DNA of 64,000 nt from Lasiosphaeris hirsuta (lineage: Eukaryota; Ascomycota; Sordariomycetes; Sordariales; Lasiosphaeriaceae). Positions within the stretch are counted from its first letter, which is position 1. Each line of letters opens with the position of its first letter. A program made the position numbers and the translations under genes. Positions 12,601-26,100 of this stretch are shown one piece after another. The notes beneath the pieces were generated by a model. That model made no database searches. It had not been told where the DNA came from and saw only the letters and a program-made list of their open reading frames with translations. Location: positions 3,782,001 through 3,846,000 of the forward strand of contig JAUKUA010000004.1 of assembly GCA_030549175.1 (NCBI GenBank). The letters are read 5' to 3'.

Positions 12601-15600
12601 TGACATACATACATAAAAAAAACACGCACAGCGATACTAGCCGGAACGGAGCCGCAGCCGCGACCGCAACCACAACCAGCAACCATTTGACTTCCTGTGG
12701 GCTGCTTCGCAATGAGGCGGGAAAGGGAATGCGACGGTGCACAAATGAGAGTCTAGAGCACATGATTGATGTGGTATGCGTGCCTTGAAAATCATTGTCT
12801 GGTTTGGCCAATGAGGGCCAAGTGCCACGTCCCGGAACGAGAGGAACGAGAGGGTACCTTTCGACAAGTTGGTACCACTCCTACTAGTACCTTAGATTTG
12901 GAGGGTGGAGACGGCAAGACGGCAGTAGTAGTAATCCCTCACGGGGGGTTCCCGCCTCTCTGGCCGCCCCGTTTTGGGTGGTTGCTTTGCATGCCGTGCT
13001 GTGCTGCGTGCTACAGACCGATCTTTCCCGATGGGAAACTGTGAGCATTAAACCAAGCTAGGTGATTCCTCTTATCGAAAGTCCTCTGCATATAACGAAG
13101 AATCGAGGTTGGGGTCGAAACAACGGAAAAGTTACCGTAAGACAGGGCAAGTTGCGCAGGTAGCGTCTCTGCACACGTGTGATATCTGTGTGGCAGTCTT
13201 GACCCGTTGGGGAAGTAGTTAGATGTGCTGAGAGCTGCCCCGCCCTGCCCCCGGCCCGACAGTTTGGTTTGCTGGTTTTATGGGGAAGCCCTTTCCCTGG
13301 AAGCGACCTTGTGAGCAGGGGTCCTTGTTACCAGCACGACGCCACAGCTCCCTGTCCCTCGCATTTTTATCTTCCCCAGAATCACGAGAACCCGCACCAA
13401 AAACCTTGCCTAGCAAGAAGCACCAGGATACGGACAGCCAGCCTCCGCTCAGCTGCTGGCCAGCCACGAGCAAAAAAAAAAAAACAACCGCCGGCGATAT
13501 GTACACCGACTTCGGAATCGTTGCAGGAGGATTCGCAAGCCTTACCCCCAATCACCATATGAAACACTGCACACCGACGACGAAGTGAAGATTGGATTCA
13601 CCTCATTTTTGCTTCATCCTTCCTTCCTCGCACTACACCGCGGATACGCCGTGCGCCGTACGTAGTGTAGGCCAAAGCGAAAACCCTCACCCCCTGTTTT
13701 CCCTGCTCTGCCGGCTCCGATGACTTTTTTGCGCGCTGAGATTGGCAGCTTGCGGTTGGCCGGCCCCCATGGACAAGGAATGGCGTATCCATAAAGGCTA
13801 GAAAGAAGGAAAGAAAACAAGAGAAAAGAAATGCAACCGACCAGGTCTACCCGACATCGACGGCACATTAGTGTGGCGTGCTATACTAATCAAGACTCGG
13901 TGCGCACGCGGGTGTCCATGCAGCGCGCCCCTGGGAAATTTCTTGCAAAAACGGTGCTCGAGACAGTTCGGGCGATCAATGAGGAGAGAAACGGCCACGA
14001 TCCCGACTCTGAAGCCACCAATGCGGATCACTAGCAAACGCCCACATGCCGTCACACGGACGATGTCGGCCATGCTACATTGATGCCACATGGCTTTTTC
14101 AACCCAAAGACTGCGACAACCACAGGGACCATCCTAGTTAGGGATTGAGATCGCTCCTCAGGGGCCTCTCCGGTTGGTCTGCCGTATCTGCCACACCTGC
14201 CACCCCTTGCCCACCTTGCCCGCTCGTGTCTCTCACCGACCAACTTTGTCGCTTGTATCGCTTGCCACACGCAAAACGTCTTGCCAGCAAAGCCACACGC
14301 CCAGGAGCCAGGAGCCAGGAGCAACTAGAATGACGTATGCTGCGGTTCTCCGCGGAGTCCAGCTTCTAGTGCAGTTTGTAGAGTTCGGTGCCGCCCCGGC
14401 GCCGCCAATTAGCACATGATTCGGGGCCATCTTGCCCGAGTCTCGATTGCCGAAAGAGCAACGGCATTTTGGTCTGTCAGGCTGGGTAAGGCATCCCGAT
14501 ATGGAAAGTCTGGTGTTGAACTGTCGGTGTCGAAGAGCTGAAAACGTTGACCTATTCTTACCCCCCCCCTCCTACCCCACCTGTCACCTTTTGGGCTGAC
14601 GCTGGCTGCTGTTGGTGTCTCCTATTGGCGAAAACAAAAGTTGCAGCGATGGGCAAGGTTGCGCTCCTGGGAGTCGGGACAGATATCCCAATCCTACTTC
14701 GTACCGACGCTATATTGGATGATGGCCATTTTGGACACCACGCCACAACGACTGGACGCCTAGCAGCAAGTACCCGCCCCACACAGCACTTAATTTTCAT
14801 GAGCCCGGGACGCCTTACTGCAATCCACATTATGTGTAACCGGGGATCCGAGGCCGACTTCCGTGTCAGTCAGCGAGTCGGCTGGCGTAGCACAGGATCA
14901 CGGTTGCTTTTTGCGGCCATCACCGCCAGGCCGGGCGAGCAGAAGCCACCGAAACTGACAGTATCATCCGACCATCTCTGACCAAGCGATTTGAGCCTTC
15001 CAAAGGGGGATCAGCGCCCACGGGGGTAGAGGGAGACTCGGAGCGAGCAAGGCTGGGTTCTACGGGTGACGATTAGAAGATAGCCCTCAAACCAACCAAC
15101 CAGTTTCCATGTAAGCTCCCGCCCTCCGCGATCGTTCTCAGTCGCCATAGATATTCCCTAGATAAGGTCGCTACGCGAAACCAACACCAGGAACAGCGCG
15201 CCGGCGTTTCTATTTGCTAGCTAGTGTCGCCGCTGCCTTATGGTGACCGGAACAAATTGAATTCCGCGCGATAGGTGATTTGATGGACAGCGAATAGGCC
15301 GCGGCCGGCACTCGGCACTTCGCGACAACGGGAATTTCCAATATCCATATCTAACTTGACCAGCATTCCCAGCATCTCGTTCCACTGATGAGCAAGTCCG
15401 AAACTAGGGCCTGCGAAGTCGTAGGCCGCATCAATAGCACTAGTGTAGTATACACTAAAAGCCATCGATGCATACACTAGAACCCGCAGCCCACCGCCCT
15501 GACGAGTAAGGGGAAGAGGCGAACGATGGTTGTCGATGAAGATGGGGGCCGTGGTTGGCCGACCGGCGGCATGTCGTTCCCCGCCCGTCATCACATATCG

Positions 15601-18600
15601 CCCGCAACCAGGAGTGAGGATCCGGTTCGGCTCGTCTGGCGGCCAAGCTTTCATGCCTACGAATACCTAAGGCTGCGTTACCTTAGACCTGCTGCACCCT
15701 AAGGCAGAGTGTGGTGTGTTGTAGTATCGCTGCGTGTGCGTGGCTCCGTACCGTATGTACTTGCTGTGCAACCATGCCGCCTTACCTGAGGGACGGTCTA
15801 GTCTACTACCTCTTGCCGTCGTTGGTTTGAGTGCATACATGAGCCGTCTGCACTGTCCGCACGCTCTGCAGCTCGCGCTTGCTTCTGATCTTAGATACGC
15901 ACCAGATTCTCCGGGCGGTGCTAACAACGACAAGGGCCAGAAGAACAACGCCATTCAGCCGGACCCCAGAAAACGCCCCCATCAATGATCGGCCACATCT
16001 TGTGAGCATCCAATCTCATGCCACGGCTTCGTCTGTGAGCCTGGTCCCTCTTGGCCCCTGGCCCTTGTGTGCGAAACAAACGGCACTGGGCAACCCTTTC
16101 CGCCTCGATCGGCTCTGGCTCCCCTGGCATGGGAGTCCCGGAGTCACGCTCCTTTTCCCACGGCTAATAATCATGCTGGTAGGATTGCCATTGAATTGTC
16201 TCTGTCACGAATTTTTCGGATTTACGGAGGGGAAGTTGGCCCTCAAGTTGCAGCAGCGGGCTATATGGTCGCCGTTTCCTTTGCATAGAACGGGAAGAAA
16301 AAAAAGGGAAGCTGCCGGCCGAGGTGCGGTCGACGGGTAGATAGCCCCTGCCCTGTGGCGGAGGTACTTCTGTCCAATACAAGTTCGCAGGTGCATGTGT
16401 GTACCTGTTGCCTCACCACAACGAAACCCAAAAGCATGAGGTGAGGAGACATGTAGTTGCAGGTACCTACAGTACCTTTTCAGTGATCTCTCCCATGGCC
16501 AACAGCCCCGCCTTTCTGCCGTCTTGCGCCCTTCAAAGGGGAAAACTAGGGTAAGCGCACTTGGCGGGCGATTTCGATACCTGCGCTCCTGGAGGCCCTG
16601 CCGTACCGTTTATGTACCTGTCGTCCCTTGTAGCTGTACGACCCAGGGCAGTAAAAACGCAGGGCAGAAATGATAGGGTGGGCTTTCAGATATCGAACCA
16701 CTAGGGCGCCGCTGTCTGATATTCTCGCTCCGCAATTTCCAAAACTGCGTGCGAGAACTACTCACCACACCACGCCTCCATGGAGCTTGTTGCCAACAGG
16801 CCAACCTTGCTGTCCCGGCGCTGTTCATGCCATCCATGCCTTCCATCCGTGCTTGTGCCTGCTCTTCCCACCTCTGTCTACCGCTTTGCTCCTCACCTTC
16901 ATGTTGCTGCCCCTCCTTCCAGGTTGCTCTGTTCCCCCGGCCCCCGGCGGTGATTGAGGTGATCGAAGACCCATCCAGCCCGAGTCTCCCATCCCCGCTT
17001 CGCCATGGTCGCTACTCCCACCGACGGCTCGCACTCTCGCGGGCATTCATTCAACGATCAATCATTCACCGCCTCTCGGGCCATGTACATACGGTGTGGC
17101 CTTCGTCGGTCAGCAGCATCGCCTAGAGAAACCTGCCTCAGCGCTCTCTTCCGTTAACCCACAATTAACACCCAACTTACGGAATACTGCCGGCGTATCC
17201 ACCTACGTATTTCATCAAAGGGAGACCCAGCGAGCCACAGCCCACACAGCCCTTCCATCATCGTGCGGCGACCTACTGCGTAAGGTAGCTTGGCAGCTTG
17301 GGCTAGCAAACCCAAGTACCCCTTGGGAGCGAGACGGCGCGATGCTGCACGTCTCTCATCCGCTCGCCTCCACTGCACACACTAACAAGGTCTTGGGCGG
17401 AGGTTTTCTTTTTGAGACTGCTAGAACCGCGCTAAATGCTGTAGAAGGCCCATGACGCCTCACTCGTCCGGGTGCTTGGCTGAGATTTCTTTCCCATGCC
17501 CCCTCCCGCCCTTGGTTCACTGCGTCCCCATCAAAAAGCCGCACGGTCAAGTGCCGGGTTCGCAGACAACACACCCCGCTGCTTCAATCACGTAAGGCCG
17601 TCGCATCTCGCGATTGTGTATGTCTCTCCTTCACAGGCCAAGTATCTCGCTCGCCCAGCACCCGCCATTTACTGCCCCAGCGAATCGGATGGCTACTGGT
17701 CCGAGCAGCCGCCGACCCGCCGTCGCCATATCGAACCTTCACCCGATGGCGATGCGGCGCCCCATCTGACTGGCCGGTGTCCATGTCCCGGGAAGGCGGT
17801 CTGCCGACCCGCTGTCGTGTAATGGGTTCAACGCTCTTGTCGAACATGGCCCTCGTGAAGGCCCCCTCCCCCTCTCCCTGCCCATCCCCTCTCCCTCACC
17901 GGGGCAAACAAGCATTCTCGTGGTGCAGCGCAGCAGACGGCCGTCAACGGCAGCCCCTGGTGAGGCACCCCGTCTAACACCACCGGCCGCCTCCCAACGA
18001 AGGCTGCTCATGGTTTGCTCGCACTCCCAGCCCGCTGCAAGGCCTCGTCCTGTCGCGGTGTTGGGAGAACGCACGACACACCGGACAAGGCAGGCGCTGG
18101 CAAAGAAACGGGAGGGGGGCAGACAGCGAACCCAGGAGACGGAATGCCGTCAAGCCTGTCTGGCTCTGGTTCCCAACGGACGGAGGATAGACTCACCCAG
18201 TCCCACATCCTTCGGAAACGGTGATGAACGAACCCATTGAACCGTCAACGCTCACTGCGTGCAGAAAGCCCCCTCCCCCTGCAAGAACTGCAAGAACATG
18301 GATCTTTTGACATGGGATCCATCAGGGTCGGGAGAGGCCAGCCAGGTCGTGGCGCCAAGGCTCCTGTGCCCCTGTCTGGCCCAGGGTCGCCTTCTCGACC
18401 ACGGCCGCAATTCACGTCCAACCTTGCAACCTTGCTACTGCCTGAACTGACCTAGTGCTCCCCAGGCAGGATCGTCTCTCGTCTTCTGGTGGCAGTCGTA
18501 ACTTGTCACCGCTGTTTGGCTCACTTGTTTTATTTTTTCCACCAAAATAATTTTATGCCCGGCTTCTCGGGGCGGCCCCATCCCCACAGTCAGATGAATG

Positions 18601-19116
18601 ATCCGGTGACCTCTGCGTTCAGCCCTCTCGGCCCCCCTGGCTGCTCCCATTGCTCTGCTGGGTATCCCGCTCTGGGTCGACTGCGTCTCTGTTCTGTGTA
18701 TTATATACAATGCCGCTTCTCGCCCTCCTCCTGCCTTCCATACCATATCCTCTTCTTTCGACCTTCTCATCCGCTTGCACACCACCTCTGTAGCACCTTC
18801 CCTCGCTTGCTGCTCTACGTCCTTTCACCTGCTCCTCCTTGACAAGTTATCAGAGCTATACTTTCACGTGGGCCACGTGGTACTCCGTGCCCTCGAACCC
18901 GGTTCTGTCTTTCTACGCCATACAAGGCAAAGAGCAAGACGGCGAGTTCTTCCTCCGTCATCGTCACCGCCGGCCGCCCGCAGGCAGCCCCGCCATCCAC
19001 ACCCAGCTTCCCAAGTTGCTCTCGACTGAGCATTCCCCAGTGGATCCATCTTGTGGGCTTCGAGGAACCAAGGAGCCAGGGCTTGACTACGTATGAGGCC
19101 GAAGTGTCCCAGCGCC
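12601..19116. other. Gene-poor stretch, second half (6.5 kb)
   Basis: No ORF with recognisable protein character, no tRNA and no transposase remnant was found. A CAGGAGC triplication sits at about 14300-14324 and a C10-type run near 14562-14572. The last 1-2 kb is pyrimidine-rich and holds the promoter of the MFS gene, including two CACGTG elements. Confidence 0.5.
18865..18879. promoter_or_regulatory. Tandem CACGTG (E-box) pair upstream of the MFS gene
   Basis: Two perfect CACGTG hexamers start 9 bp apart (18865-18870 and 18874-18879), about 240 bp before the MFS start codon. CACGTG is the palindromic core bound by bHLH factors such as fungal Pho4/NUC-1 and Cbf1 types. Which factor acts here is not known. 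Confidence 0.5.
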
Positions 19117-21132
19117 ATGTCTGCCAATGGAAGCGGCGCGGCGCCCAAAAAGCAGCTCCCGCCGTTCCCGAGGAGGCAGCTACTTATTCTTGGTAAGTCT
19201 TGAATGTACCGAAGCTCGGTCACGGCCGGGATGTTTGTGGTTTCGGCCCGCCATGCCGGCCGCCCAGCTTGTAGAACTCACGCCGGATTCTGTGTTGAGA
19301 AGACGTCTAACCGTGCCCAGCCCTCTGCCGGATATGCGAGCCCGTGGCTTTCATGTCCATCTTCCCATATATTTACTATATGATAAGGGACTTCAACATC
19401 ACCAATGATGAAAGTCAAATCTCGTTTTATGCCGGCATGGTGACGTCTTCGTTCACCTTTGCCGAGTTTGCCACCAGCGTTTTCTGGGGCAGACTGAGTG
19501 ACAAAATTGGTCGAAAGCCGGTCCTGCTGATGGGACTGGGTGGCACTGGTCTCAGCGTTCTCCTGTTTGGCTTCTCACCAAGCCTGCCAATTGCACTGTT
19601 CGCCCGCGCTCTAGGCGGCTTCCTCAATGGGTTAGTGTTCAGCTCGCTTCTGGTTCTAAGGGCTATGGGCTAATAGGTTGAAGCAATATCGGCGTCTTGC
19701 AGACCACTGTTGCGGAATTGGTCACTGTTAAGGAACACCAGCGTGAGTTCGCCACTGAACCCCCTTTGTGCGACGGGGGACCAGAGCTAAAATGTGATTG
19801 GTAGCTCGGGCTTACTCGGTGATGCCAATGGTTTGGTGCTTGGGGTATGGTTATCACCGCATGTTCGACGAGTGGTGCGCCATGAAGCTAACTTCATTTG
19901 CAGCTCGATTGTCGGTCCCATGATTGGAGGCGCTCTCGCCAAGCCCGTGGAAAACATCCCGTCTCTGTTCTCTCCCGGCAGCATATGGGACAAATTTCCG
20001 TACCTCTTGCCGAATCTCTTCAGCGCCGTCTGCGTCTTCATTGGTGTAATCATTGGCTTGCTGTTCCTCGAGGAAACCCACCAGGAGAAGAGATGGAAGC
20101 GGGATCGTGGCGTCGAACTAGGGAGCCATCTGGTCTCTTGCATCCCGTCGATGAAGTGGAACCCGGCGCGGAAATCCAAAGGTCCAGAAGAACAACCGTT
20201 GCTGGGCGATTCAGAAGAGCCATTGCCTGGATACCGCACGTCTGAGAACTCCCCGCAACTGGCGACGACACAGGGCCCCGTTTTGCAGGAGTCACTCAGC
20301 CTTGCAGAGAATGGGCAGATGGATGCTCCCAGGCTCGAAAGGGCGACTCGGCCAATGGGCATTTTCAACCAGGACATTTTGCTCATCATTGTCACCTATG
20401 GGATTCTTGCCTTGTAAGTGGTCTAGGCAGAACGATACTTTGAGAGAAATGCTAACAATGAGCGCTAGCCACACAATGACATTCGATGCGCTCCTGCCTG
20501 TGTTTTTGAGTACCGACCCACCAGAGCACCGTATCCCAACTTCACTGCCGTTCAAGTTTGCAGATGGGTTTGGTTACGACACCAAGAGAATCGGCCTCAT
20601 CTTGTCCATCCAGGGCGTGTATTCCATGGGCTCGACTTACTTCCTATTCCCGGCAATCGTGAAGAGGATGGGTGCTCTCAATCTGTTCAGGTTCATCTCG
20701 ATGTCGTACCCGCTGTTGTACTTCGCCACGCCGTACCTAGTCTTGCTCCCCGACAACCTGCGGATGGTGGGGATTTACGGAATTGTGGTCTGGAAGTGCA
20801 CCTTTTCGACGCTGGCCTACCCGAGCAATGCCATCCTCCTGACTAACTCGGCACCGACGACATTATCTCTTGGAACAATCAACGGAGTAGCAGCCATGAC
20901 GGCAAGTCTGAGCCGTGCTTTCGGGCCCGCCATCTCGGGAATGCTGTATTCGATGGGGTTGGAAAGCGGCTACTCGGGCCTAGTATGGTGGGCCACGGGC
21001 CTGGTGACGATCGCTGGGGCTTGGATCAGCTTTTACATTTCGGAGCCAAGAGGCCGATTGGACGAGAAGGAAGACGCCGAATCGGATCCTATATCGCCAG
21101 AACAGCGAGCTTCGGCGGAGGCGAATAAGTAG
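19117..21132 (+). CDS. MFS transporter (DHA1 / ZIFL-like, YCR023C-type)
   Basis: Six exons (19117-19192, 19321-19630, 19684-19742, 19805-19844, 19904-20413, 20469-21132) sum to 553 codons (552 aa). The start gives a short cytosolic lead ending FPRRQLLIL, followed by CRICEPVAFMSIFPYIYYMI as the first membrane segment. MFS motif A is visible as GRLSDKIGRKPVLLMG after TM2, and the second half repeats the bundle from FNQDILLIIVTYGI onward. The long hydrophilic central loop (about residues 230-320) contains PLLGDSEEPLPGY, typical of the fungal relatives of plant zinc-induced facilitators and yeast YCR023C. It is presumably an H+-coupled antiporter of the plasma or vacuolar membrane; the substrate cannot be read from sequence. 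All five introns are 50-130 nt with matching phases. The next gene downstream, on the same strand, encodes a Zn2Cys6 factor. Confidence 0.9.
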
Positions 21133-23119
21133 CCGGCGGGCGTGGCGTAGCGGCGTCTACACCCATCCCGTTGGGTTTTGGTTACCCCTAGCTTGATGAA
21201 TAATGATGACGCAAATAGGTAGACGGTAGGGATTACAGCAGATGGATAATTGGAGCCGTCAATCGCTTAAACGGTGTTGCCAGAATTGCAGAGCGGCGTT
21301 TGGGCAGGAATATTTTAATGGGGGACTCATTATCATTGGGATAGACTACTAATATTGTTTCATTGGCAAGGAGGGATACATATAAGGGGCGAGTCAAGGG
21401 ACAAAGGCAATACATGGCTTCCAAGCGAGGCCTTGTGTACTGTGTTGGTGTTTTTTTTTTTATTATTCTGGATTTATTTTTTTAATCGACTTTTCTCGTT
21501 GGGCTCGGACATGAAAGAGGGTTTCAATGCCGGCGGAGGACATTTCATATCATTATTCTTGCCACAACCACAGCCACAGAGCCGAGATACCATAGGGGGG
21601 AGGGGCAGTTTGATACTGGCCAGAGGAGGCTGAGAAGGGGCAGCATACGGCCTGTGATGATGGGAGCAAAGACAGAAATGGCTGGCTACCTTGGCGTTTG
21701 AGGCAGTTGTGGGGGTCATAGCAAAAAAGTCTTGGGCAGTTCTTTTCTCTTCCGATCCTGTCTTCGATGCCTCTTGTCCATCGTGATGCACATACACACA
21801 GACGCCGGGACGAGGACATACGTGGACGCCACTGCAGCTGGTTTTGCACATTGTTGGGGATTTGTAATGCCATGTAAGATGGGTTGATACATGTTACCTC
21901 GCTGCCTTGCATAGCGTTAGACTTACCGCGTCAGGGAAAAGATCAATCAATCATGTGGGCACGGCGGCCTCTGTTGACTCGGCGGCGGGCTGCTTGGATT
22001 TTTTTTCCCATGCTGCTAGGTTGGTTGCCGCAACACATCTGTGCTCTGCGCGCGGTTTGCTTGAAAGACAGCGTCGATTGGCGGCAATTGACAGCAATTG
22101 GCAGCGATTGGCGGCGATTGGAGCTTGATTGGAGAATGGATGGCAGCTGCGGACGCCGAAGGATGGAGCTACAGCTCCAAAGGTGGGGGTTTGTACTTAC
22201 TCGATTCGAACGGGCAGGCGGTGATTTCTGATTCGCTGGCTTCGGAGTCCTTATCTGTGGTGCTTTGGGGGTGCTGCTGCGCGGTGGCCTGGGTGATGCT
22301 GGTTTGTGCTAAGTAAGGGTGCTGCCGGGACGAGCTGGGGAGAGTTGGGGCGACCTAGGGGGGATGGGCTTTGGGGGGAGGGGGGAGGGGGGTGGGAGTG
22401 GGCTCTTCGTCGCAGGGGACGAATTCGAGGAGCAGGCACGGTATTTTACGCAAAGCTCCGCAATGGAGCGGCTGTGTCCTGCATGGCCTTGCCATCTATT
22501 TTCACGTAATAAGCGTGTGCAGCTTCACTTGCAGCAGCATCGCGAACAAGACTGGATAATCGACCTTCGCCCAGCCCTCTGCCCATCGCCGACCTCCCTG
22601 CTGCCCGCTGCCCGCGCATGGTTGAGTGGATGAGATACGACACGCGCGCGCGCACTTGCCCACTCGCCTGCCTGCCTGTCCCCCCCTCCCCAGCCTATCT
22701 CGCTGTCGCTAGCCGTCGCAGGGCAGAAGGAGAAGCGGGAGATGGGGCCGGCGCACTGCGTCCGAGAAGAGGCAGCGTAGAGAAGCACGAGCAAGGAGTC
22801 AGCCAGCCAGACACGCAGATAGAGAGACAAACCGACAGACACCGACGCCTCTCCCTCCCCCCCCCCTCCCCGCACCTCAGTGTCTCGCTCGAGTCAGGCC
22901 GAGGCCTGTTGATCCGACTTCGCGACCTCGTCAGCAAGCAAGTGACGGCGAGATCGATACAACCTGCACGTGCGCTTGCGCCAGTGGGCCCACCGGCGCC
23001 GCCGTCATTGCGTGACCGTCGTGCTGCTGGCGTGCGTATCTCAGCGACCAACAGCCCCGTAATCTCGTGTTCCACAGCTCCCCCCGTCCCACAGGCGGGC
23101 CAGGTCCGGCCCCGACGAG
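21133..23119. other. Intergenic / long 5' region of the Zn2Cys6 gene (2 kb)
   Basis: No independent gene recognised. It contains an AT-rich 3' flank of the MFS gene (with a T run near 21450-21480) and a GC- and C-rich leader before the activator gene. An upstream ATG at 22618 opens a 243-codon frame that overlaps the main start in another frame; it looks like a compositional artefact or, if transcribed, a large upstream ORF. Confidence 0.45.
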
Positions 23120-26100
23120 ATGCCGGCCCCGGCGCATTCCCCCCCGTCGCCGGATCTGCACCCCTCCAAGCGGCCCCGCCCGTCGTCCCCCGACAAGGAC
23201 TCACCCGTGTCACCCCCCTCCGGAGGCGCCGGCTCCCCCACCGACGAGCACCACTTGCAGGATGGCGCTCTCCTCCCGGCCGGCCACGGCGGTGGTGCCG
23301 CAGGAGGTGCGGGCAAGGTCGGCCAGAGCAGCAGCTTCCGCAATGTTAGTGCCTGCAACCGCTGCCGACTGCGCAAGAACCGCTGTGACCAAAAGCTGCC
23401 CAGCTGCGCGAGCTGCGAAAAAGCAAGCGTCGCCTGTGTCGGCTACGATCCCATCACCAAACGGGAGATCCCCCGGAGGTTGGTCGCCCCCCTAATACCG
23501 CCCCCCTTATATCGAACTCCCCTGAGAATAGGGGTCATGGGTTGGAGCTGTGGATAGACAGAGTGGGTGTGGGCTTTCTTACTGACATGTGACACCCTTC
23601 AGTTATATTTTTTATCTCGAAACGAGGGTTGAACAGCTCGAGGCGCTCCTATCGTCCAACAACATCGCCTTCCCACCCGCCGAAAACCTCGAGTACTGCT
23701 CCAAGCGGGGCAATGGCGCCAGTAGCACTGTTCGGTCGCCCACTGAGGCTGGCAACTCGTCCATCTCAGACGTGACGGAAGCCGCCAGCAGTGCCAAGAC
23801 CGGCGCCGAAGGCGGCCAAGGCGACGACACGAACAGGCTACAGAAGCTCGTGACCAAGTCGGGCTTTTCTGGGATACCTGGCGCAGCCAACCCCCGGTTC
23901 CTAGGCTCTGCATCGGGCGTGTCCTTTGCGCGCGTCGTCTTCGCCGCTGTGCAGTCATCCGTCTCAGACCAGCGGTCGACCTCGTCCGAGAAGGGGGGCG
24001 TACGACCGTATAAGTCGATTGCCGGCAACGGCCCGGCCGCGACCGGCGCAGGCGCAGGTCTAGGGATGGGCGGAGCCTCGATGCGCGACTCTTTCTTCGG
24101 GCTACACACCAAGCCGTCGATCCACCCTGCGCCTTTCCCGGACAAGTCCGTTAGTACGAAGCTTGTAACACTGTACTTTGAGCATGCGAACCCCCAGATC
24201 CCCGTCCTGCACAAGGGCGAATTTATGGACATGTTTGAGCTGGCCTACGCCGAGACGGGCCGCGTGCGGGGCCCGCGCGAGCTGTATGTGCTTAACATGG
24301 TGTTTGCTATCGGCGGGGGCATTATATACGGCGATGGGAAGAACGAGGACTCGTCGCAAGAGCCGAAGCAGAGCCAACCCGAGGAGTATCACGCCAGTGC
24401 CATCGTTCATCTGGAGGCGTGCCTGGGCAGCGGCGGCGGGTTGGAGGAGCTACAGGCCGTTCTGCTCCTAGCGAATTTTGCGCTGTTGAGGCCGGTGCCG
24501 CCGGGATTATGGTGAGTCTTGTTTCTTTGAAGTGTGAAGGTGAAACGTGCAGGATGAGGGTCCCGTGTGCGGTACTCTAACCTCTTTTCTTGCTAGGTAT
24601 ATCATTGGCGTTGCGGTAAGGCTGGCGGTTGATCTGGGCTTGCATTATGAGGACGGAAAAGACGTCGAAACTGGCCTGGGAGACGCAGCCACACAACAGA
24701 ACGAAACTTTAGCCCGGGAACGAGGTCGACGGGAGTATATACGAGACCTGAGGCGGCGCCTGTGGTGGTGCACCTACTCGTTCGACCGCCTCGTCAGTGT
24801 TTGTGTCGGCCGGCCGTTTGGCATTTCTGACCAGGTTATCACCACCGAGTTCCCCTCGCTGTTGGAAGACCGGTACATAAGCCAAAGCGGCTTGCGAGAA
24901 CCGCCATCCGAGATGCTTAAGCCAACGTACAAGCTCGTCGCACATCATTATTTCCGCCTGAGGCTCCTCCAGTCCGAGATTCTCCAGGTACTGCAGTTCC
25001 AACAGGCGCAGATTGCCCGGGCGGGCGGGCTCAACCAGAGGAACCCTCATATGCACACCTCGTTACCGTCACCGTTCCTGTCGCAGTTCGATTCTTTCCG
25101 GTCGTGGCGGATCGACATTGACAAGAGGCTTTACGGCTGGAAGAACTCGGCGCCCAAGAAGAACGACACAGGGGTTGCCTTCTCGACTGAGTTTTTCGAC
25201 CTCAATTATTGGCAGGCCATCATCATGCTCTACCGGCAGAGCCTGAGCGTCCCGGCTATGTTCGAGGGAGAGTATCACACGGCGAAGGAGGTGAATAGTC
25301 CAACCATCTATAACATGGAGCTGCGCGAGGACGAGGACCGCGTCTACCTCAAGGTTGCCGAGGCTGGTCAGAAGATCCTGCGGCTGTATAGGCAGCTGCA
25401 TCTTGTGGGGTTGGTCAACTATACGTATCTAGCGACGCATCATCTCTTCGTGGCGGGGATATCGTATCTCTATGCGATATGGCACTCTCCCATCGTGAGG
25501 AGCCGATTGGTAAGGAGACTTGGATTCTGCTGTAGGCTTCGGACGGCTAATGGCAGAATTTTAGACCATGGACGAAGTCGACTTTACAGTCCTTGCCGCG
25601 ACTTCGGTCTTTACCGACCTGATGGAGAAGTGCCCGCCCGCCGAGGCCTGCCGGGACGCCTTTGACCGGACGGTAAAGGCTACGATCAAGATGACCAACT
25701 CAACAGGCGGCTTCGGCCAGACACTACCCGGGCAAGGGAGCTCCCGAAACAGCATCGACCATCGGCACCACCACTCCCATCAGCAGCTCGACTGGGGTTC
25801 GCGGAGCGACGGCGGCGTGTCTTCGTCCTTGAGCAGCCGGCGTCCGCACCGTGCATCGATAGAACACGGTTCGTCTCGCGCCCCACAACTCTCGGACCTC
25901 GCGTCGGCATCGGCGTCAGACAGCTACGCAAACAGCGCGTCGCCAACGTCGCAACTTGGGGTGTTCCAAAAAACACAACGGTTCCGCCTCAAGACGGAGT
26001 CGGACGGCTTCTCGCACATGCGCAACCTCCCCCCGCAACCACGGAGCAACGCGTCGTCGGACCACAACACTAACATCAACAACCCCGGCACGCCCGAGGC

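Noticed and set aside
5223..19116. RIP-mutated transposon as an explanation for the gene-poor stretch
   Set aside because: No AT-rich bias, terminal repeats or reverse-transcriptase/transposase fragments could be read; not excluded without computing RIP indices.
22618..23349. Upstream frame as a separate protein gene
   Set aside because: Pro/Arg-rich shadow of a GC-rich leader and of the activator N-terminus; kept only as a possible uORF.
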